Positions 9,135-17,632 of a DNA stretch of 64,000 nucleotides are shown here, one piece after another. The notes below the pieces were generated by a model. The model had not been told where the DNA came from. It was given only the letters and a program-made list of their open reading frames with translations, and did no database searches. Position 1 is the first letter of the stretch. Each line of letters starts with the position of its first letter. Source of the DNA: Actinomycetes bacterium (lineage in GTDB: Bacteria > Actinomycetota > Acidimicrobiia > Acidimicrobiales > Ilumatobacteraceae). The translations under genes and the position numbers were made by a program. Location of the stretch: positions 354,711 through 418,710 of the forward strand of contig JAKOUY010000023.1 in NCBI GenBank assembly GCA_029782355.1. Reading direction: 5' to 3'.

Positions 9135-9949
9135 TGCGCATCTCCCGTCCGTCCCGCGCCGTCCTGGTGCTCAGCGTCATCGCCACGCTGGTGTTCCTGT
9201 ACGTCCCGTTGCTGGTCGTGGCCCGGCTGTCGTTCAACACCGGGAAGTCACTGAGCTGGCCACCGAAGGGCTGGACGCTGGACTGGTGGCGCAAGGCCTG
9301 GGCGACGGCGAGCCCGAAGGAGGCGTTGTGGCACAGCGTCCAGGTGGCGCTGGCGGCGACGGCGATCGCCCTGGTGCTCGGAACGCTGGCGGCGTTCGCC
9401 ATGCAGCGCTACGAGTTCCTCGGCAGGCAGACGATCTCGTTCCTGATGGTCCTGCCCATCGCCCTGCCGGGCATCGTCACCGCCGTCGCCCTGCAGAACT
9501 CGTTCAGCCGGCGCATCGACCTCGGCCTGTTCAGCTTCCGCATCGGCTTCGGTTTCCATTCCTTGGTCATCGCCCACGCCACGTTCTGCATCGTCGTCGC
9601 CTACAACAACGTCGTCGCCCGGCTGCGGCGGTCCTCGCCGAACCTGCTGCAGGCGTCGGCGGATCTCGGCGCCCACGGCATGCAGACCTTCCGGCTGGTG
9701 ACCTTCCCCCTGGTCCGCTCGGCCGTGCTGGCCGGCGCCATCCTGGCCTTCGCCCTGAGCTTCGACGAGATCGTCGTCACCACCTTCACGGCCGGCGCCG
9801 GGTTCGAGACCCTGCCGCAGTGGATCTTCACCCGGATCGGCCGGGCCAACGACGTCCCGCTGGTCAACGTCATGGCCACCTTCGTGATGGTGGTGTCCAT
9901 CCCGCTGGCCTGGCTGGCCCAGCGGCTCACGGAGTCCGGGCCGGACTGA
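9134..9949 (+). CDS. potC: ABC transporter permease, PotC type
   Basis: Second permease, 271 residues with about six hydrophobic helices. The EAA loop appears as LLQASADLGAHGMQTFRLVTFPLVR, and the later ALSFDEIVVTTFTAG is typical of PotC proteins. The ATG overlaps the preceding stop (TGATG), giving tight coupling. It closes the importer operon; the next gene, ftsY, has its own promoter-like box 98 bases on. Confidence 0.9.
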   Translation: MRISRPSRAVLVLSVIATLVFLYVPLLVVARLSFNTGKSLSWPPKGWTLDWWRKAWATASPKEALWHSVQVALAATAIALVLGTLAAFAMQRYEFLGRQTISFLMVLPIALPGIVTAVALQNSFSRRIDLGLFSFRIGFGFHSLVIAHATFCIVVAYNNVVARLRRSSPNLLQASADLGAHGMQTFRLVTFPLVRSAVLAGAILAFALSFDEIVVTTFTAGAGFETLPQWIFTRIGRANDVPLVNVMATFVMVVSIPLAWLAQRLTESGPD

Positions 9950-10031
9950 GCCTGGCCGGCCGGGCGACGACCGCGCCGTTCGGCAGTGGGCAGACGCCGG
10001 GCCGTCGATCGGGGTGAGCGACGGGCCTCGG

Positions 10032-10037
10032 TAGCGT
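10032..10037 (+). promoter_or_regulatory. Putative -10 box TAGCGT of ftsY
   Basis: TAGCGT ends 9 nt before the ftsY ATG, matching the spacing at smc, ffh and trmD. No Shine-Dalgarno lies between. Confidence 0.5.
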
Positions 10038-10046
10038 GGATCACGC

Positions 10047-11237
10047 ATGCCCAACTGGATCTACCTCGTCCTCGCCGCTCTCGTGCTGCTGGTCGGCATC
10101 GCCGTCGTGGTGGTGTCCCGGCGCCGACCGGGCCGGCCCATCGCGCCGCCCGGTCGACCGGTACCGGCCCCCGATCGGCCGCCGCAGCTCCCGCCGACCG
10201 TTCCGGGAGTCCCGGCCGAGGTGGACACGTCGGTCGCCGTGGTCGAGCCATCCGACCTCGACCAGGCTCCGGCCGCCCCGGGCGAGCCGGAGACCGCCGA
10301 GCGCCCGACGTTCCGGGCGCGCATGGCCAAGGCGCGCAGCGCCCTCGCCGGCGCCCTGCTCGGCGTGCGCACCCGGGGTGGGATCACCGCCGAGACCTGG
10401 GACGACCTGGAGGAGGCCCTGCTGCGTGCCGACGTCGGCGTCAAGGTGTGCGACGAGCTGCTCGACGGACTGAAGGCCCGGGTCAAGTCGAAGGAGATCG
10501 CCGACCCGGACCAGCTGCTGGACGCCCTGCGGATCGAGATGGTCACCCGCCTGGCCGGCGCCGATCGGACGCTGCAGTTCGACGCGTCGCCGGGCGGTCC
10601 GAACGTGTGGCTGTTCGTCGGGGTCAACGGGGTCGGCAAGACCACCACGATCGGCAAGGTCGCCGCCCAGCAGCGCGCCGCCGGGCGCAGCGTGCTGATG
10701 GCGGCCGGCGACACGTTCCGTGCTGCCGCCGCCGAGCAGTTGGACACCTGGGCCCAGCGCGCCGGCGCCGACCTCGTGCGCGGCAACGAGGGTGGCGATC
10801 CCAGCGCGGTGATCTTCGATGCCATCGAGTCGGCCACGGCCAAGCACGTCGACCTGGTTCTGGGCGACACCGCCGGTCGGCTGCACACCAAGACCAACCT
10901 GATGGACGAGTTGGCCAAGGTCCGACGCGTCGCCGCCAAGGGTGCCGGGCGGGTCACCGAGGTCCTGCTTGTGGTCGACGCCACCACCGGGCAGAACGGT
11001 CTGACCCAGGCCCGCGAGTTCGGCCGGGCCACGGCCGTCGGCCGCTCGGCGGGGGACAGCGGCGTGACCGGCGTGGTCCTCACCAAGCTCGACGGCAGTG
11101 CCAAGGGCGGCATCGTCTTCGCCATCGAGACCGAACTGGGCCTTCCGGTGAAGCTGGTCGGTCTCGGCGAGACCATCGACGACCTGGTGGTGTTCGACCC
11201 GGTCGAGTTCATCGACGCCCTGGTGGCCACGGACTGA
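10047..11237 (+). CDS. ftsY: Signal recognition particle receptor FtsY
   Basis: A 396-residue SRP receptor GTPase that docks ribosome-nascent-chain-SRP complexes at the membrane. Residues 4-24 form a single hydrophobic helix followed by basic residues, the N-terminal anchor typical of actinobacterial FtsY. A proline-rich linker leads to the NG domain, with P-loop GVNGVGKTTT, GDTFRAAA, DTAGRLHT and the TKLDGSAKGG motif. It sits immediately upstream of ffh, so both SRP-targeting GTPases come from one locus. Confidence 0.98.
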   Translation: MPNWIYLVLAALVLLVGIAVVVVSRRRPGRPIAPPGRPVPAPDRPPQLPPTVPGVPAEVDTSVAVVEPSDLDQAPAAPGEPETAERPTFRARMAKARSALAGALLGVRTRGGITAETWDDLEEALLRADVGVKVCDELLDGLKARVKSKEIADPDQLLDALRIEMVTRLAGADRTLQFDASPGGPNVWLFVGVNGVGKTTTIGKVAAQQRAAGRSVLMAAGDTFRAAAAEQLDTWAQRAGADLVRGNEGGDPSAVIFDAIESATAKHVDLVLGDTAGRLHTKTNLMDELAKVRRVAAKGAGRVTEVLLVVDATTGQNGLTQAREFGRATAVGRSAGDSGVTGVVLTKLDGSAKGGIVFAIETELGLPVKLVGLGETIDDLVVFDPVEFIDALVATD

Positions 11238-11254
11238 TCCCCGAGCCCCGTCGT

Positions 11255-11260
11255 TAGCCT
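11255..11260 (+). promoter_or_regulatory. Putative -10 box TAGCCT of ffh
   Basis: TAGCCT ends 9 nt before the ffh ATG, the spacing seen at ftsY and smc. This suggests ffh has its own start of transcription despite lying only 32 bases after ftsY. Confidence 0.45.
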
Positions 11261-11269
11261 GCACCCACC

Positions 11270-12715
11270 ATGTTCGACTCGCTGTCCTCCCGTCTCGAAG
11301 GCATCGTCAAACGGCTGCGCGGCAAGGGTCGGCTGACCCCCGACGACGTCGACGAGGTCCTCAAGGAGATCCGCACCGCCCTGCTCGAGGCCGACGTCAA
11401 CGTCGGCGTGGTCCGCAACGTCGTCGCCCGGATCCGTGACCAGGCGGTCGGCGCCGAGTTGTCCAAGGCGCTGGATCCCGCCCAGCAGGTGGTCAAGATC
11501 GTCAACCACGAGCTGACCGAGATGCTCGGTGGGCAGACGCTGAAGCTGACCTACGCCGGCCGCCCGCCCACCGTGGTGCTGATGGCCGGTCTCCAGGGCT
11601 CCGGGAAGACCACTGCCTCGGCCAAGCTGGCTCGCTGGTTCAAGCGCCAGGGCCGCCAGCCGTTGCTGGTCGGAGCCGACCTGCAGCGCCCGGCTGCCGT
11701 CGAGCAGCTCCGCACCCTTGGCCGGCAGATCGACGTGCCGGTGTTCAGCGAGCCCGGCGATCCGGTGCGGACGGCCCGCCGCGGCCTGGACGAGGCCCGC
11801 CGCCTGGGACGTGACGTGCTGATCGTCGACACCGCCGGCCGCCTGGCCATCGACGCCGAGTTGATGGAGCAGGTCCGCCAGATCTCCGAAGCCACCCAGC
11901 CGCACTACACCTTCCTCGTCGTCGACGCGATGACCGGCCAGGACGCCGTCGGCGTCGCCGAGGCCTTCCACCACACGCTGGCGATCGACGGGGTGATCCT
12001 CTCCAAGCTCGACGGCGACGCCCGCGGCGGCGCGGCGCTCAGCGTCAAGGAGGTCATCGGCCGGCCGATCGCCTTCGCCAGCACCGGCGAGAAGCTCGGC
12101 GACTTCGAGCAGTTCCACCCCGACCGGATGGCCGGGCGGATCCTCGGGATGGGCGACATGCTGACGCTCATCGAGCAGGCCGAGCAGGCCTTCGAGAAGG
12201 AGTCGGCGGAGAAGGCGGCCGAAGCGCTGCTGCAGGGCGAGTTCACCCTCGACGACTTCCTCGCTCAGATGCAGCAGATCAAGAAGATGGGTCCGCTCGG
12301 CGGCCTCCTGAAGCTGATGCCCGGCCTGCCCAAGGAGATGAAGCAGGCCCAGATCGACGACGACGCACTGAAGCCGGTGGAGGCGATCATCCACTCGATG
12401 ACCCCGTTGGAGCGGCGCAAGCCGGAGCTGATCAACGGCAGCCGACGGACGCGCATCGCCAACGGCAGCGGCACCACCGTCGGCGACGTCAACCGCTTGG
12501 TCAAGCAGTTCCAGGACATGCAGAAGATGATGAAGCGGATGGGCATGTCGGCCATGCCCGGCAAGAAGGGCAAGAAGGGCAAGGGTCGTGGCGGGTTCCC
12601 GGGGATGGGCGGCCTCGGCGGATTCCCGGGCGGCATGCCCGATCTGTCGGAGCTGATGGGTGGTCCGGGCGGGGCGGGTGGGCCCGGCTTCGGTGGGTTT
12701 CCGCCGGCGCGCTAG
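11270..12715 (+). CDS. ffh: Signal recognition particle protein Ffh
   Basis: A 481-residue SRP54 homologue that binds signal sequences and 4.5S RNA. The N domain is followed by a G domain with P-loop GLQGSGKTT, DTAGRLAID and SKLDGDARGG. The methionine-rich M domain contains QDMQKMMKRMGMSAM. The last 60 residues are rich in Gly, Met and Pro, a low-complexity tail common in high-GC Gram-positives. It is followed by rpsP after 42 bases. A TATCCT box at 12717-12722 just past the stop could drive the rpsP group. Confidence 0.98.
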   Translation: MFDSLSSRLEGIVKRLRGKGRLTPDDVDEVLKEIRTALLEADVNVGVVRNVVARIRDQAVGAELSKALDPAQQVVKIVNHELTEMLGGQTLKLTYAGRPPTVVLMAGLQGSGKTTASAKLARWFKRQGRQPLLVGADLQRPAAVEQLRTLGRQIDVPVFSEPGDPVRTARRGLDEARRLGRDVLIVDTAGRLAIDAELMEQVRQISEATQPHYTFLVVDAMTGQDAVGVAEAFHHTLAIDGVILSKLDGDARGGAALSVKEVIGRPIAFASTGEKLGDFEQFHPDRMAGRILGMGDMLTLIEQAEQAFEKESAEKAAEALLQGEFTLDDFLAQMQQIKKMGPLGGLLKLMPGLPKEMKQAQIDDDALKPVEAIIHSMTPLERRKPELINGSRRTRIANGSGTTVGDVNRLVKQFQDMQKMMKRMGMSAMPGKKGKKGKGRGGFPGMGGLGGFPGGMPDLSELMGGPGGAGGPGFGGFPPAR

Positions 12716-12716
12716 C

Positions 12717-12722
12717 TATCCT
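12717..12722 (+). promoter_or_regulatory. Putative -10 box TATCCT upstream of rpsP
   Basis: TATCCT lies two bases after the ffh stop and about 35 nt before the rpsP ATG. AGGGAG in between could serve as ribosome-binding site, so this would be a leadered transcript. Confidence 0.4.
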
Positions 12723-12757
12723 TTCCCGGTTCACTCTTCCAGGGAGCTTTCGTTCGC

Positions 12758-13036
12758 ATGGCAGTCAAGTTGCGCCTCACCCGAGTCGGCAAGACCAAGC
12801 AGCCGCAGTACCGCATCGTCGCCGCCGACAGCCGCTCGCCGCGTGATGGTCGCTTCATCCAGATCGTCGGGACCTACAACCCCCGCCAGGAGCCCTCGGC
12901 ACTGACCGTCGACAACGACAAGGCCGTCAAGTGGCTGCTCGACGGCGCCCAGCCCACCGAGCGGGTCCGCAAGCTGCTGGAGATCTCCGGGGCGTGGGCG
13001 CAGTTCGGTTCCGCTCGCGCCGCTGCGAAGTCATGA
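12758..13036 (+). CDS. rpsP: Small ribosomal subunit protein bS16
   Basis: A 92-residue bS16, full length for the family. It starts [21 protein letters not shown] and carries the conserved [15 protein letters not shown]. It assembles early in the 30S body. A ribosome-binding site AGGGAG precedes the ATG. Its stop codon overlaps the next gene's ATG (ATGA), so rpsP and khpA are translationally coupled. Confidence 0.98.
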   Translation: MAVKLRLTRVGKTKQPQYRIVAADSRSPRDGRFIQIVGTYNPRQEPSALTVDNDKAVKWLLDGAQPTERVRKLLEISGAWAQFGSARAAAKS

Positions 13037-13317
13037 GCGAGGCACCCGACCACGACGACGTCAACACCGTGCCGGCACCGACCGCGTCGGCAGTGCTGAT
13101 GCACGTGGTCCGCTCGATCGTCGACGATCCGGATGCCGTGCGCATCGAGACGTCGACCGGTCGTGGCAAGGTCCGCCTCGAGGTGACGGTGGGGCCCGGC
13201 GATCTCGGCCGGGTGATCGGCCGTCGTGGGCGGACTGCCCAGTCGATCCGCACCGTCGTGCGTGCCGCGGCCGTTCGCGACCAGGCCGAGGTCGACGTCG
13301 ATTTCGTCGACGCCTGA
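13033..13317 (+). CDS. khpA: KH-domain RNA-binding protein KhpA
   Basis: A 94-residue protein with one type-II KH domain. The GxxG loop is visible in [15 protein letters not shown] near residues 58-72. KhpA proteins bind structured RNAs, often with KhpB/EloR. The ATG overlaps the rpsP stop; the upstream extension of the frame lies wholly inside rpsP and is not used. The order rpsP-khpA-rimM is the usual actinobacterial one. Confidence 0.95.
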   Translation: MSEAPDHDDVNTVPAPTASAVLMHVVRSIVDDPDAVRIETSTGRGKVRLEVTVGPGDLGRVIGRRGRTAQSIRTVVRAAAVRDQAEVDVDFVDA

Positions 13318-13335
13318 TCGGCGTCCGACCACCTG

Positions 13336-13827
13336 GTGAACCCGGACGACACGGCTGCGGTCCGCCAGATCGGGACGATCCACCGGCCGCACGGCGTGCG
13401 CGGTGAGGTGGCCGTGGAGCTGCTCACCGATCGCATCGAGCGCCTCGCCCCGGCGGCGCGGGTCCGAGCCGGCGACCGCTGGCTGAGCGTGGCCGCCAGT
13501 CGGCGGCTCCCCGACCGCTGGTTGGTCCGCTTCGACGGCGTCGCCGACCGATCGGCCGCCGAGGCGATCGCCCACCGGCCACTGTTCGCCGTTGCCGACG
13601 AGGGTGGTGACGAGGACGCCCTGTGGGTGCACGCCTTGATCGGGTCGCGCCTGGTCGACCAGCACGGGATCGATCGGGGAGCGTGCGTCGCCGTGGTGGC
13701 CAACCCGGCCCATGATCTCCTCGAGCTCGCCGATGGCTCGCTGGTGCCGGTGGTGTTCGTGACGGCCGTCGAGGACGACGTCATCACGGCCTCGGTGCCG
13801 GACGGGCTGTTCGACCCGGATCGGTGA
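13336..13827 (+). CDS. rimM: Ribosome maturation factor RimM
   Basis: A 163-residue 16S processing factor that works with bS19 on the 30S head. The N-terminal domain begins with IGTIHRPHGVRGEVAVE, the diagnostic motif, and a PRC-barrel domain follows from about residue 90 (ALWVHALIGSRL). GTG start. In most bacteria trmD follows directly; here 25 kb of polysaccharide genes separate rimM from trmD at 39206. Confidence 0.96.
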   Translation: MNPDDTAAVRQIGTIHRPHGVRGEVAVELLTDRIERLAPAARVRAGDRWLSVAASRRLPDRWLVRFDGVADRSAAEAIAHRPLFAVADEGGDEDALWVHALIGSRLVDQHGIDRGACVAVVANPAHDLLELADGSLVPVVFVTAVEDDVITASVPDGLFDPDR

Positions 13828-13919
13828 TCCTCTGTCCACGCTCAGCACGTGACGGGACGAACCGCCTACGGATAGTGGGTGATGTCTACTTCACGTGGCG
13901 AAGCCGTCATCGGATGCGC

Positions 13920-13925
13920 TAGTCT
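13920..13925 (+). promoter_or_regulatory. Putative -10 box TAGTCT heading the polysaccharide island
   Basis: TAGTCT ends 9 nt before a GTG at 13935, matching the spacing at smc, ftsY and ffh. It supports the longer start of the sugar transferase gene. Confidence 0.45.
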
Positions 13926-13934
13926 GTCGCTGAC

Positions 13935-15623
13935 GTGGAACGGGCACCACGCGGGCTGGAGCAGACGATGAATGAGGATCAGGGCGGCGAGGGCCGCTCG
14001 CCGGGTGGAGCGCAACGTGAGGCCGCGCCGCCGACGGTGGTCGAGCTGCGGACACCGCTGTTCGATGTCGCCCGCCACCGACAGGGCAACACGTCGTTCC
14101 AGCGCCCTCTGAGCGGCCGGTCCGGCGTCTTCACGCGACTGCGCCTGCTGCTCATCGGCTGTGACGCCCTAGCGATCATGGTCGCCTACACGGCTGTGGC
14201 GTTGACCACCGGGTACGTGTCGGGCCAAGGGATCGGGTCGGCCGCCATCATCGTCGGCTTCGCCACGGCGATGGGGATCGTGACGATGCGCAGCCAGGAG
14301 CTGTACCTGAGCCGGGTCAGCACCATTCGCGCCCTGGAGGTCGGCAACACCGCTCGGGCGATGGTCCTCGACGGCGTCGCCCTGATGATCCTCGACCGGA
14401 TCGTCAGCCTCGAGTTCCGGGTTCGGTACGTGGTCGCCGCGGTCATCCTGTCGTCGATCGTCGTCACGGTGGCCCGCTCCGCGTACCGCACGTGGATCAC
14501 CGCCGCTCGTCGTGGCGGCCGGTACCGACGGCGAGTGCTGCTGGTCGGCGCCGATCACGAGGCCCGCCGGATGTACGACCTGTTCGAGTGCCATCGGGAG
14601 ACCGGCGTCGAGGTCGTCGGTCTCGTCGGTCGTCGGGACGAGGCAGTGCGGCACGGCCTCGGTGCGCTCTGGCGCGGGGAGCTCGAGTCCTTCCGCGACG
14701 TGGCCGTGGCCGAGAACATCTGCGGGGTGATCTTCGCCGCAGGAGCTCTGAACTCGCCGCTCATCAACTCGTTGGTCCGCTCCGCTCAGCAGATGGGCCT
14801 CCACGTCCAGCTGGCAACCGGCGTGTCCGGCGTCGAGCAGCGTCGGGTTCGGACGCTGCCCGTGGCCTACGAGCCGATGATCTACGTCGAGCCGGCACGC
14901 CTGGCCCGCGCCCAGGTGGTGGTCAAGCGGGTCTTCGACCTGGTGCTGTCCTCGGTCAACCTGGTCCTGACGGCCCCGTTGATCGCGGCGATCGCCATCG
15001 CCATCAAGCTGGACAGCCCGGGCCCGGTGTTCTTCAAGCAGGAGCGAGTCGGCTACCGGGGACGGCACTTCCGCGTCTACAAGTTCCGGACCATGGTGAT
15101 CGACGCCGAGCGCCTGAAGGGGCAGCTGGCGCAGGACAACGCCAGGAGCGGGCCGCTGTTCAAGATGGCGAACGATCCGCGGGTCACCCGGGTCGGGCGG
15201 CTGCTCCGTCTCACCAGCCTCGACGAGCTGCCGCAGCTGTTCAACGTCCTGCGCGGCGAGATGAGTCTGGTCGGACCGCGCCCGGCTCTGCCCGACGAGG
15301 TCGCCCGCTTCCCGGCTCAGCTGCGCGCCCGGGAGCAAGTGGTCCCCGGCCTCACCGGTCTGTGGCAGGTCGAGGCACGCGACAACCCGTCGTTCGACGC
15401 CTACGCCCGGCTGGATCTGTTCTACGTCGAGAACTGGTCGTTGGCGCTCGACCTGGCGATCATCCTCGGAACCCTCGAACAGATCGCCTCGCGCCTCGCC
15501 GCCCGCCGCGGCGAGGTGCACCACGCCCCGGGGCATGATCCCAGCTCGGCTCGGGCGGGGGACCACCGATCGTCGCGGCACGACCGGGACGACCCGCCGC
15601 ACGCCCCGGTCGAAGTCGCTTAG
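13935..15623 (+). CDS. Polyprenyl-phosphate sugar-1-phosphate transferase (WbaP/WcaJ-like)
   Basis: Initiates surface-polysaccharide assembly by moving a sugar-1-phosphate onto undecaprenyl phosphate at the inner membrane. About 562 residues. Four N-terminal helices (residues 60-160) and a CoA-binding-like Rossmann segment ([17 protein letters not shown]) are followed by a reentrant helix and the catalytic sugar-transferase domain from about residue 335: [52 protein letters not shown]. The start is GTG 13935 because of the -10 box 9 nt before; ATG 13968, preceded by GGAG, is the alternative. An unusual His/Asp/Arg-rich hydrophilic tail of about 35 residues ends the protein. Confidence 0.93.
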   Translation: MERAPRGLEQTMNEDQGGEGRSPGGAQREAAPPTVVELRTPLFDVARHRQGNTSFQRPLSGRSGVFTRLRLLLIGCDALAIMVAYTAVALTTGYVSGQGIGSAAIIVGFATAMGIVTMRSQELYLSRVSTIRALEVGNTARAMVLDGVALMILDRIVSLEFRVRYVVAAVILSSIVVTVARSAYRTWITAARRGGRYRRRVLLVGADHEARRMYDLFECHRETGVEVVGLVGRRDEAVRHGLGALWRGELESFRDVAVAENICGVIFAAGALNSPLINSLVRSAQQMGLHVQLATGVSGVEQRRVRTLPVAYEPMIYVEPARLARAQVVVKRVFDLVLSSVNLVLTAPLIAAIAIAIKLDSPGPVFFKQERVGYRGRHFRVYKFRTMVIDAERLKGQLAQDNARSGPLFKMANDPRVTRVGRLLRLTSLDELPQLFNVLRGEMSLVGPRPALPDEVARFPAQLRAREQVVPGLTGLWQVEARDNPSFDAYARLDLFYVENWSLALDLAIILGTLEQIASRLAARRGEVHHAPGHDPSSARAGDHRSSRHDRDDPPHAPVEVA

Positions 15624-15626
15624 TCT
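15621..15626 (+). promoter_or_regulatory. Putative -10 box TAGTCT built on the preceding stop codon
   Basis: TAGTCT uses the TAG stop of the sugar transferase gene as its first three bases and ends 6 nt before the GTG at 15633. Confidence 0.4.
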
Positions 15627-15632
15627 CGCCAC

Positions 15633-16505
15633 GTGGCTGGGTCGTCGACGTCCGAGCCTCCCGCGACGGAGCTGGCGGGCGGGATCTCGGTCGTCATCCC
15701 GGTCGGTGGTTTCGAGCCACGTGTCGTCGACCAACTTCGTCGGGTCAGTGAGCAGCAGCCCGCCGACCTCCTCGCCGAGGTGGTCGTCTCGGTCAATGCA
15801 GCGGATCGGGCAAGCCACGACGCGATCGACGACGCCATCGCTCGGCTCGCCGACGAGCGGTTCCGGGCCGTCGACTCGTCCGACCGCCGCGGGGCCGCTC
15901 ACGCCCGCAACGTCGGCGTTCGTGCCACGGTGTCGGATCGCATCGCGCTGTGCGACGCCGACGATGCCGTGCACGACGGTTGGTTGCAGGGAATCAGCGA
16001 CGGGCTTCAGCATGCCGACGCCGTGTCCGGGCGGGTCATCGACGTCGTCCCCAACGCCCGGCTCCGCAACGCGATCGCCCCGGCGCGGCCGGACGGTCTG
16101 AACACGTTCCTCGGACATCCGTACCTGCTCACCGGGAACATGGGGATCTGGCGGCGGGCGTTCGACGCCGTGGGCGGATTCGACGAGACCCTCACCCGCT
16201 GCGAGGACATCGCCATCAGCGTCGACCTGGTCAAGTCCGGGTTCACCCTGGGCTTCGCCGAGACCGCGGTCCTCGACTACCACCACCGTCCCGGGATCGC
16301 GGCGATGCTTCGCCAGCACTTTCACTACGGTCGGGGGATGTCCGAGGTCGTTCGCCGTCATCCGATCGCGCCGGCAGCGTCGGGGTCTCCGCGGCTGCTG
16401 CGGGCCAACTCCTCGATTCGCGGGACGACGGTCCTCGGCAAGTTGCGCAAGGCGGCGATCCTCACCGGCCGGCTGGCCGGTCTCCTCGACCCCCGCGCCA
16501 GATGA
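15633..16505 (+). CDS. Family 2 glycosyltransferase
   Basis: A 290-residue GT-A glycosyltransferase, probably adding a sugar to the lipid-linked repeat unit in the cytoplasm. It has the GISVVIPVGG beginning, a nucleotide-binding region near residues 85-110 (RGAAHARNVGV and the DADDAV acidic motif), and the later FDETLTRCEDIAISVDL with the catalytic acidic residues. No membrane helix. GTG start with a -10-like box 6 nt before. Its stop overlaps the next gene's ATG (ATGA). Donor and acceptor unknown. Confidence 0.87.
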   Translation: MAGSSTSEPPATELAGGISVVIPVGGFEPRVVDQLRRVSEQQPADLLAEVVVSVNAADRASHDAIDDAIARLADERFRAVDSSDRRGAAHARNVGVRATVSDRIALCDADDAVHDGWLQGISDGLQHADAVSGRVIDVVPNARLRNAIAPARPDGLNTFLGHPYLLTGNMGIWRRAFDAVGGFDETLTRCEDIAISVDLVKSGFTLGFAETAVLDYHHRPGIAAMLRQHFHYGRGMSEVVRRHPIAPAASGSPRLLRANSSIRGTTVLGKLRKAAILTGRLAGLLDPRAR

Positions 16506-17632
16506 CTGCCGAGGTCGGTTCGGTGTCACGCCTGCCGGGGCCGTTGGCCGGCCGGCCGCTCGGTCACTCGTCGGCCCTCGAGGGCGTTCGCGGCGTGGCG
16601 ATCCTGCTGGTGATGCTCGTGCACCTCTACGCTCCGGTGTTCCCGGGCGGGAGCTCGGGGGTCGACCTGTTCTTCGTCCTCAGCGGCTTCTTGATCACCA
16701 AGTTGGCGCTGGACGAGTGGCAACGACGCGGCTCGTTCTCCTGGTCGGCCTTCTATCGCCGACGAGTCTTCCGGATCCTCCCGGCGCTCTTCGTGCTGCT
16801 CGCGGTCATGCTGGTGTGCTCGGTCACGCTATTGGCCGACGAGGGCTCATCCCTGCGGCGCGAGGTGCTCCTCTCCGGGCTGTCGATCGGGAACCTGTGG
16901 CCGGTGTTCTACGGATTCCGCGAGCGTGGAGCCCTCGGCCACACCTGGTCGCTCGGCATCGAGGAGCAGTTCTACTTGGTGTGGCCGCTGCTGTTGCTGC
17001 TGGTGCCCATGGCCCTGCGGGCGCCGAAGCGCTTCGCCTGGCGGGTGGGCGTGGTGACCGCCGCCTCGCTGGTCGTCACCCGCCTGCTCGTGATCGGGGT
17101 CTGGAACTACCCCCACTGGCAGTCGATACCTCTGTGCGACTTCGACGGCCTGGCGCTCGGATGCATCCTCGCGCTGACGCTGCACAGCGACGACCGGGGT
17201 TGGAGCCGGCGTCTGGCGACCTGGCCGGCGGTGCTCGCCATCGGGGTGGTGCTGTTCGATCTGTTCGCCGCGTCGGCGTATCTCGATCACGATCACCACG
17301 GGCTTCGATCCCCGATCCTGCGCATCTGCTTCGTGTACCTCGTGGCCTACGTCGTCACCCGCCCGCTCACCACACTGAGCACGACGATGGCGCAACCGGT
17401 CCTGCGCTGGTTCGGTCGCTACTCGTACAGCCTGTATCTCTGGCACGTCCCGATCTTCCACCTGCTCAGCTCCGAACGTCATCCATCGGTGCCACGCCTC
17501 GTTCTCGTGCCCACCAAGCTGGCACTGTCGATCGCCGCGGCCATCGTGTCGCATCGCTTCGTCGAGCAGCCGATGATCCACTACGGGCGGCGGATCGGAC
17601 TCCGGCGTGATGGCGCTGCGCCGACCGCCTGA
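16502..17632 (+). CDS. Acyltransferase-3 family membrane protein of the polysaccharide locus
   Basis: A 376-residue polytopic acyltransferase related to the protein at 289-1461. It has SALEGVRGVAILLVMLVHLYAP with the catalytic-type histidine, FFVLSGFLITKLALDEW, and HTWSLGIEEQFYLVWPLLLL. It probably O-acetylates the polysaccharide built by the neighbours. The ATG overlaps the glycosyltransferase stop. The 3' end overlaps the convergent polymerase gene by 52 bases. Confidence 0.9.
   Translation: MTAEVGSVSRLPGPLAGRPLGHSSALEGVRGVAILLVMLVHLYAPVFPGGSSGVDLFFVLSGFLITKLALDEWQRRGSFSWSAFYRRRVFRILPALFVLLAVMLVCSVTLLADEGSSLRREVLLSGLSIGNLWPVFYGFRERGALGHTWSLGIEEQFYLVWPLLLLLVPMALRAPKRFAWRVGVVTAASLVVTRLLVIGVWNYPHWQSIPLCDFDGLALGCILALTLHSDDRGWSRRLATWPAVLAIGVVLFDLFAASAYLDHDHHGLRSPILRICFVYLVAYVVTRPLTTLSTTMAQPVLRWFGRYSYSLYLWHVPIFHLLSSERHPSVPRLVLVPTKLALSIAAAIVSHRFVEQPMIHYGRRIGLRRDGAAPTA

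Noticed and set aside
14169..16529. A 786-codon minus-strand open frame
   Set aside because: Antisense to the sugar transferase and glycosyltransferase genes, both of which have full motifs.
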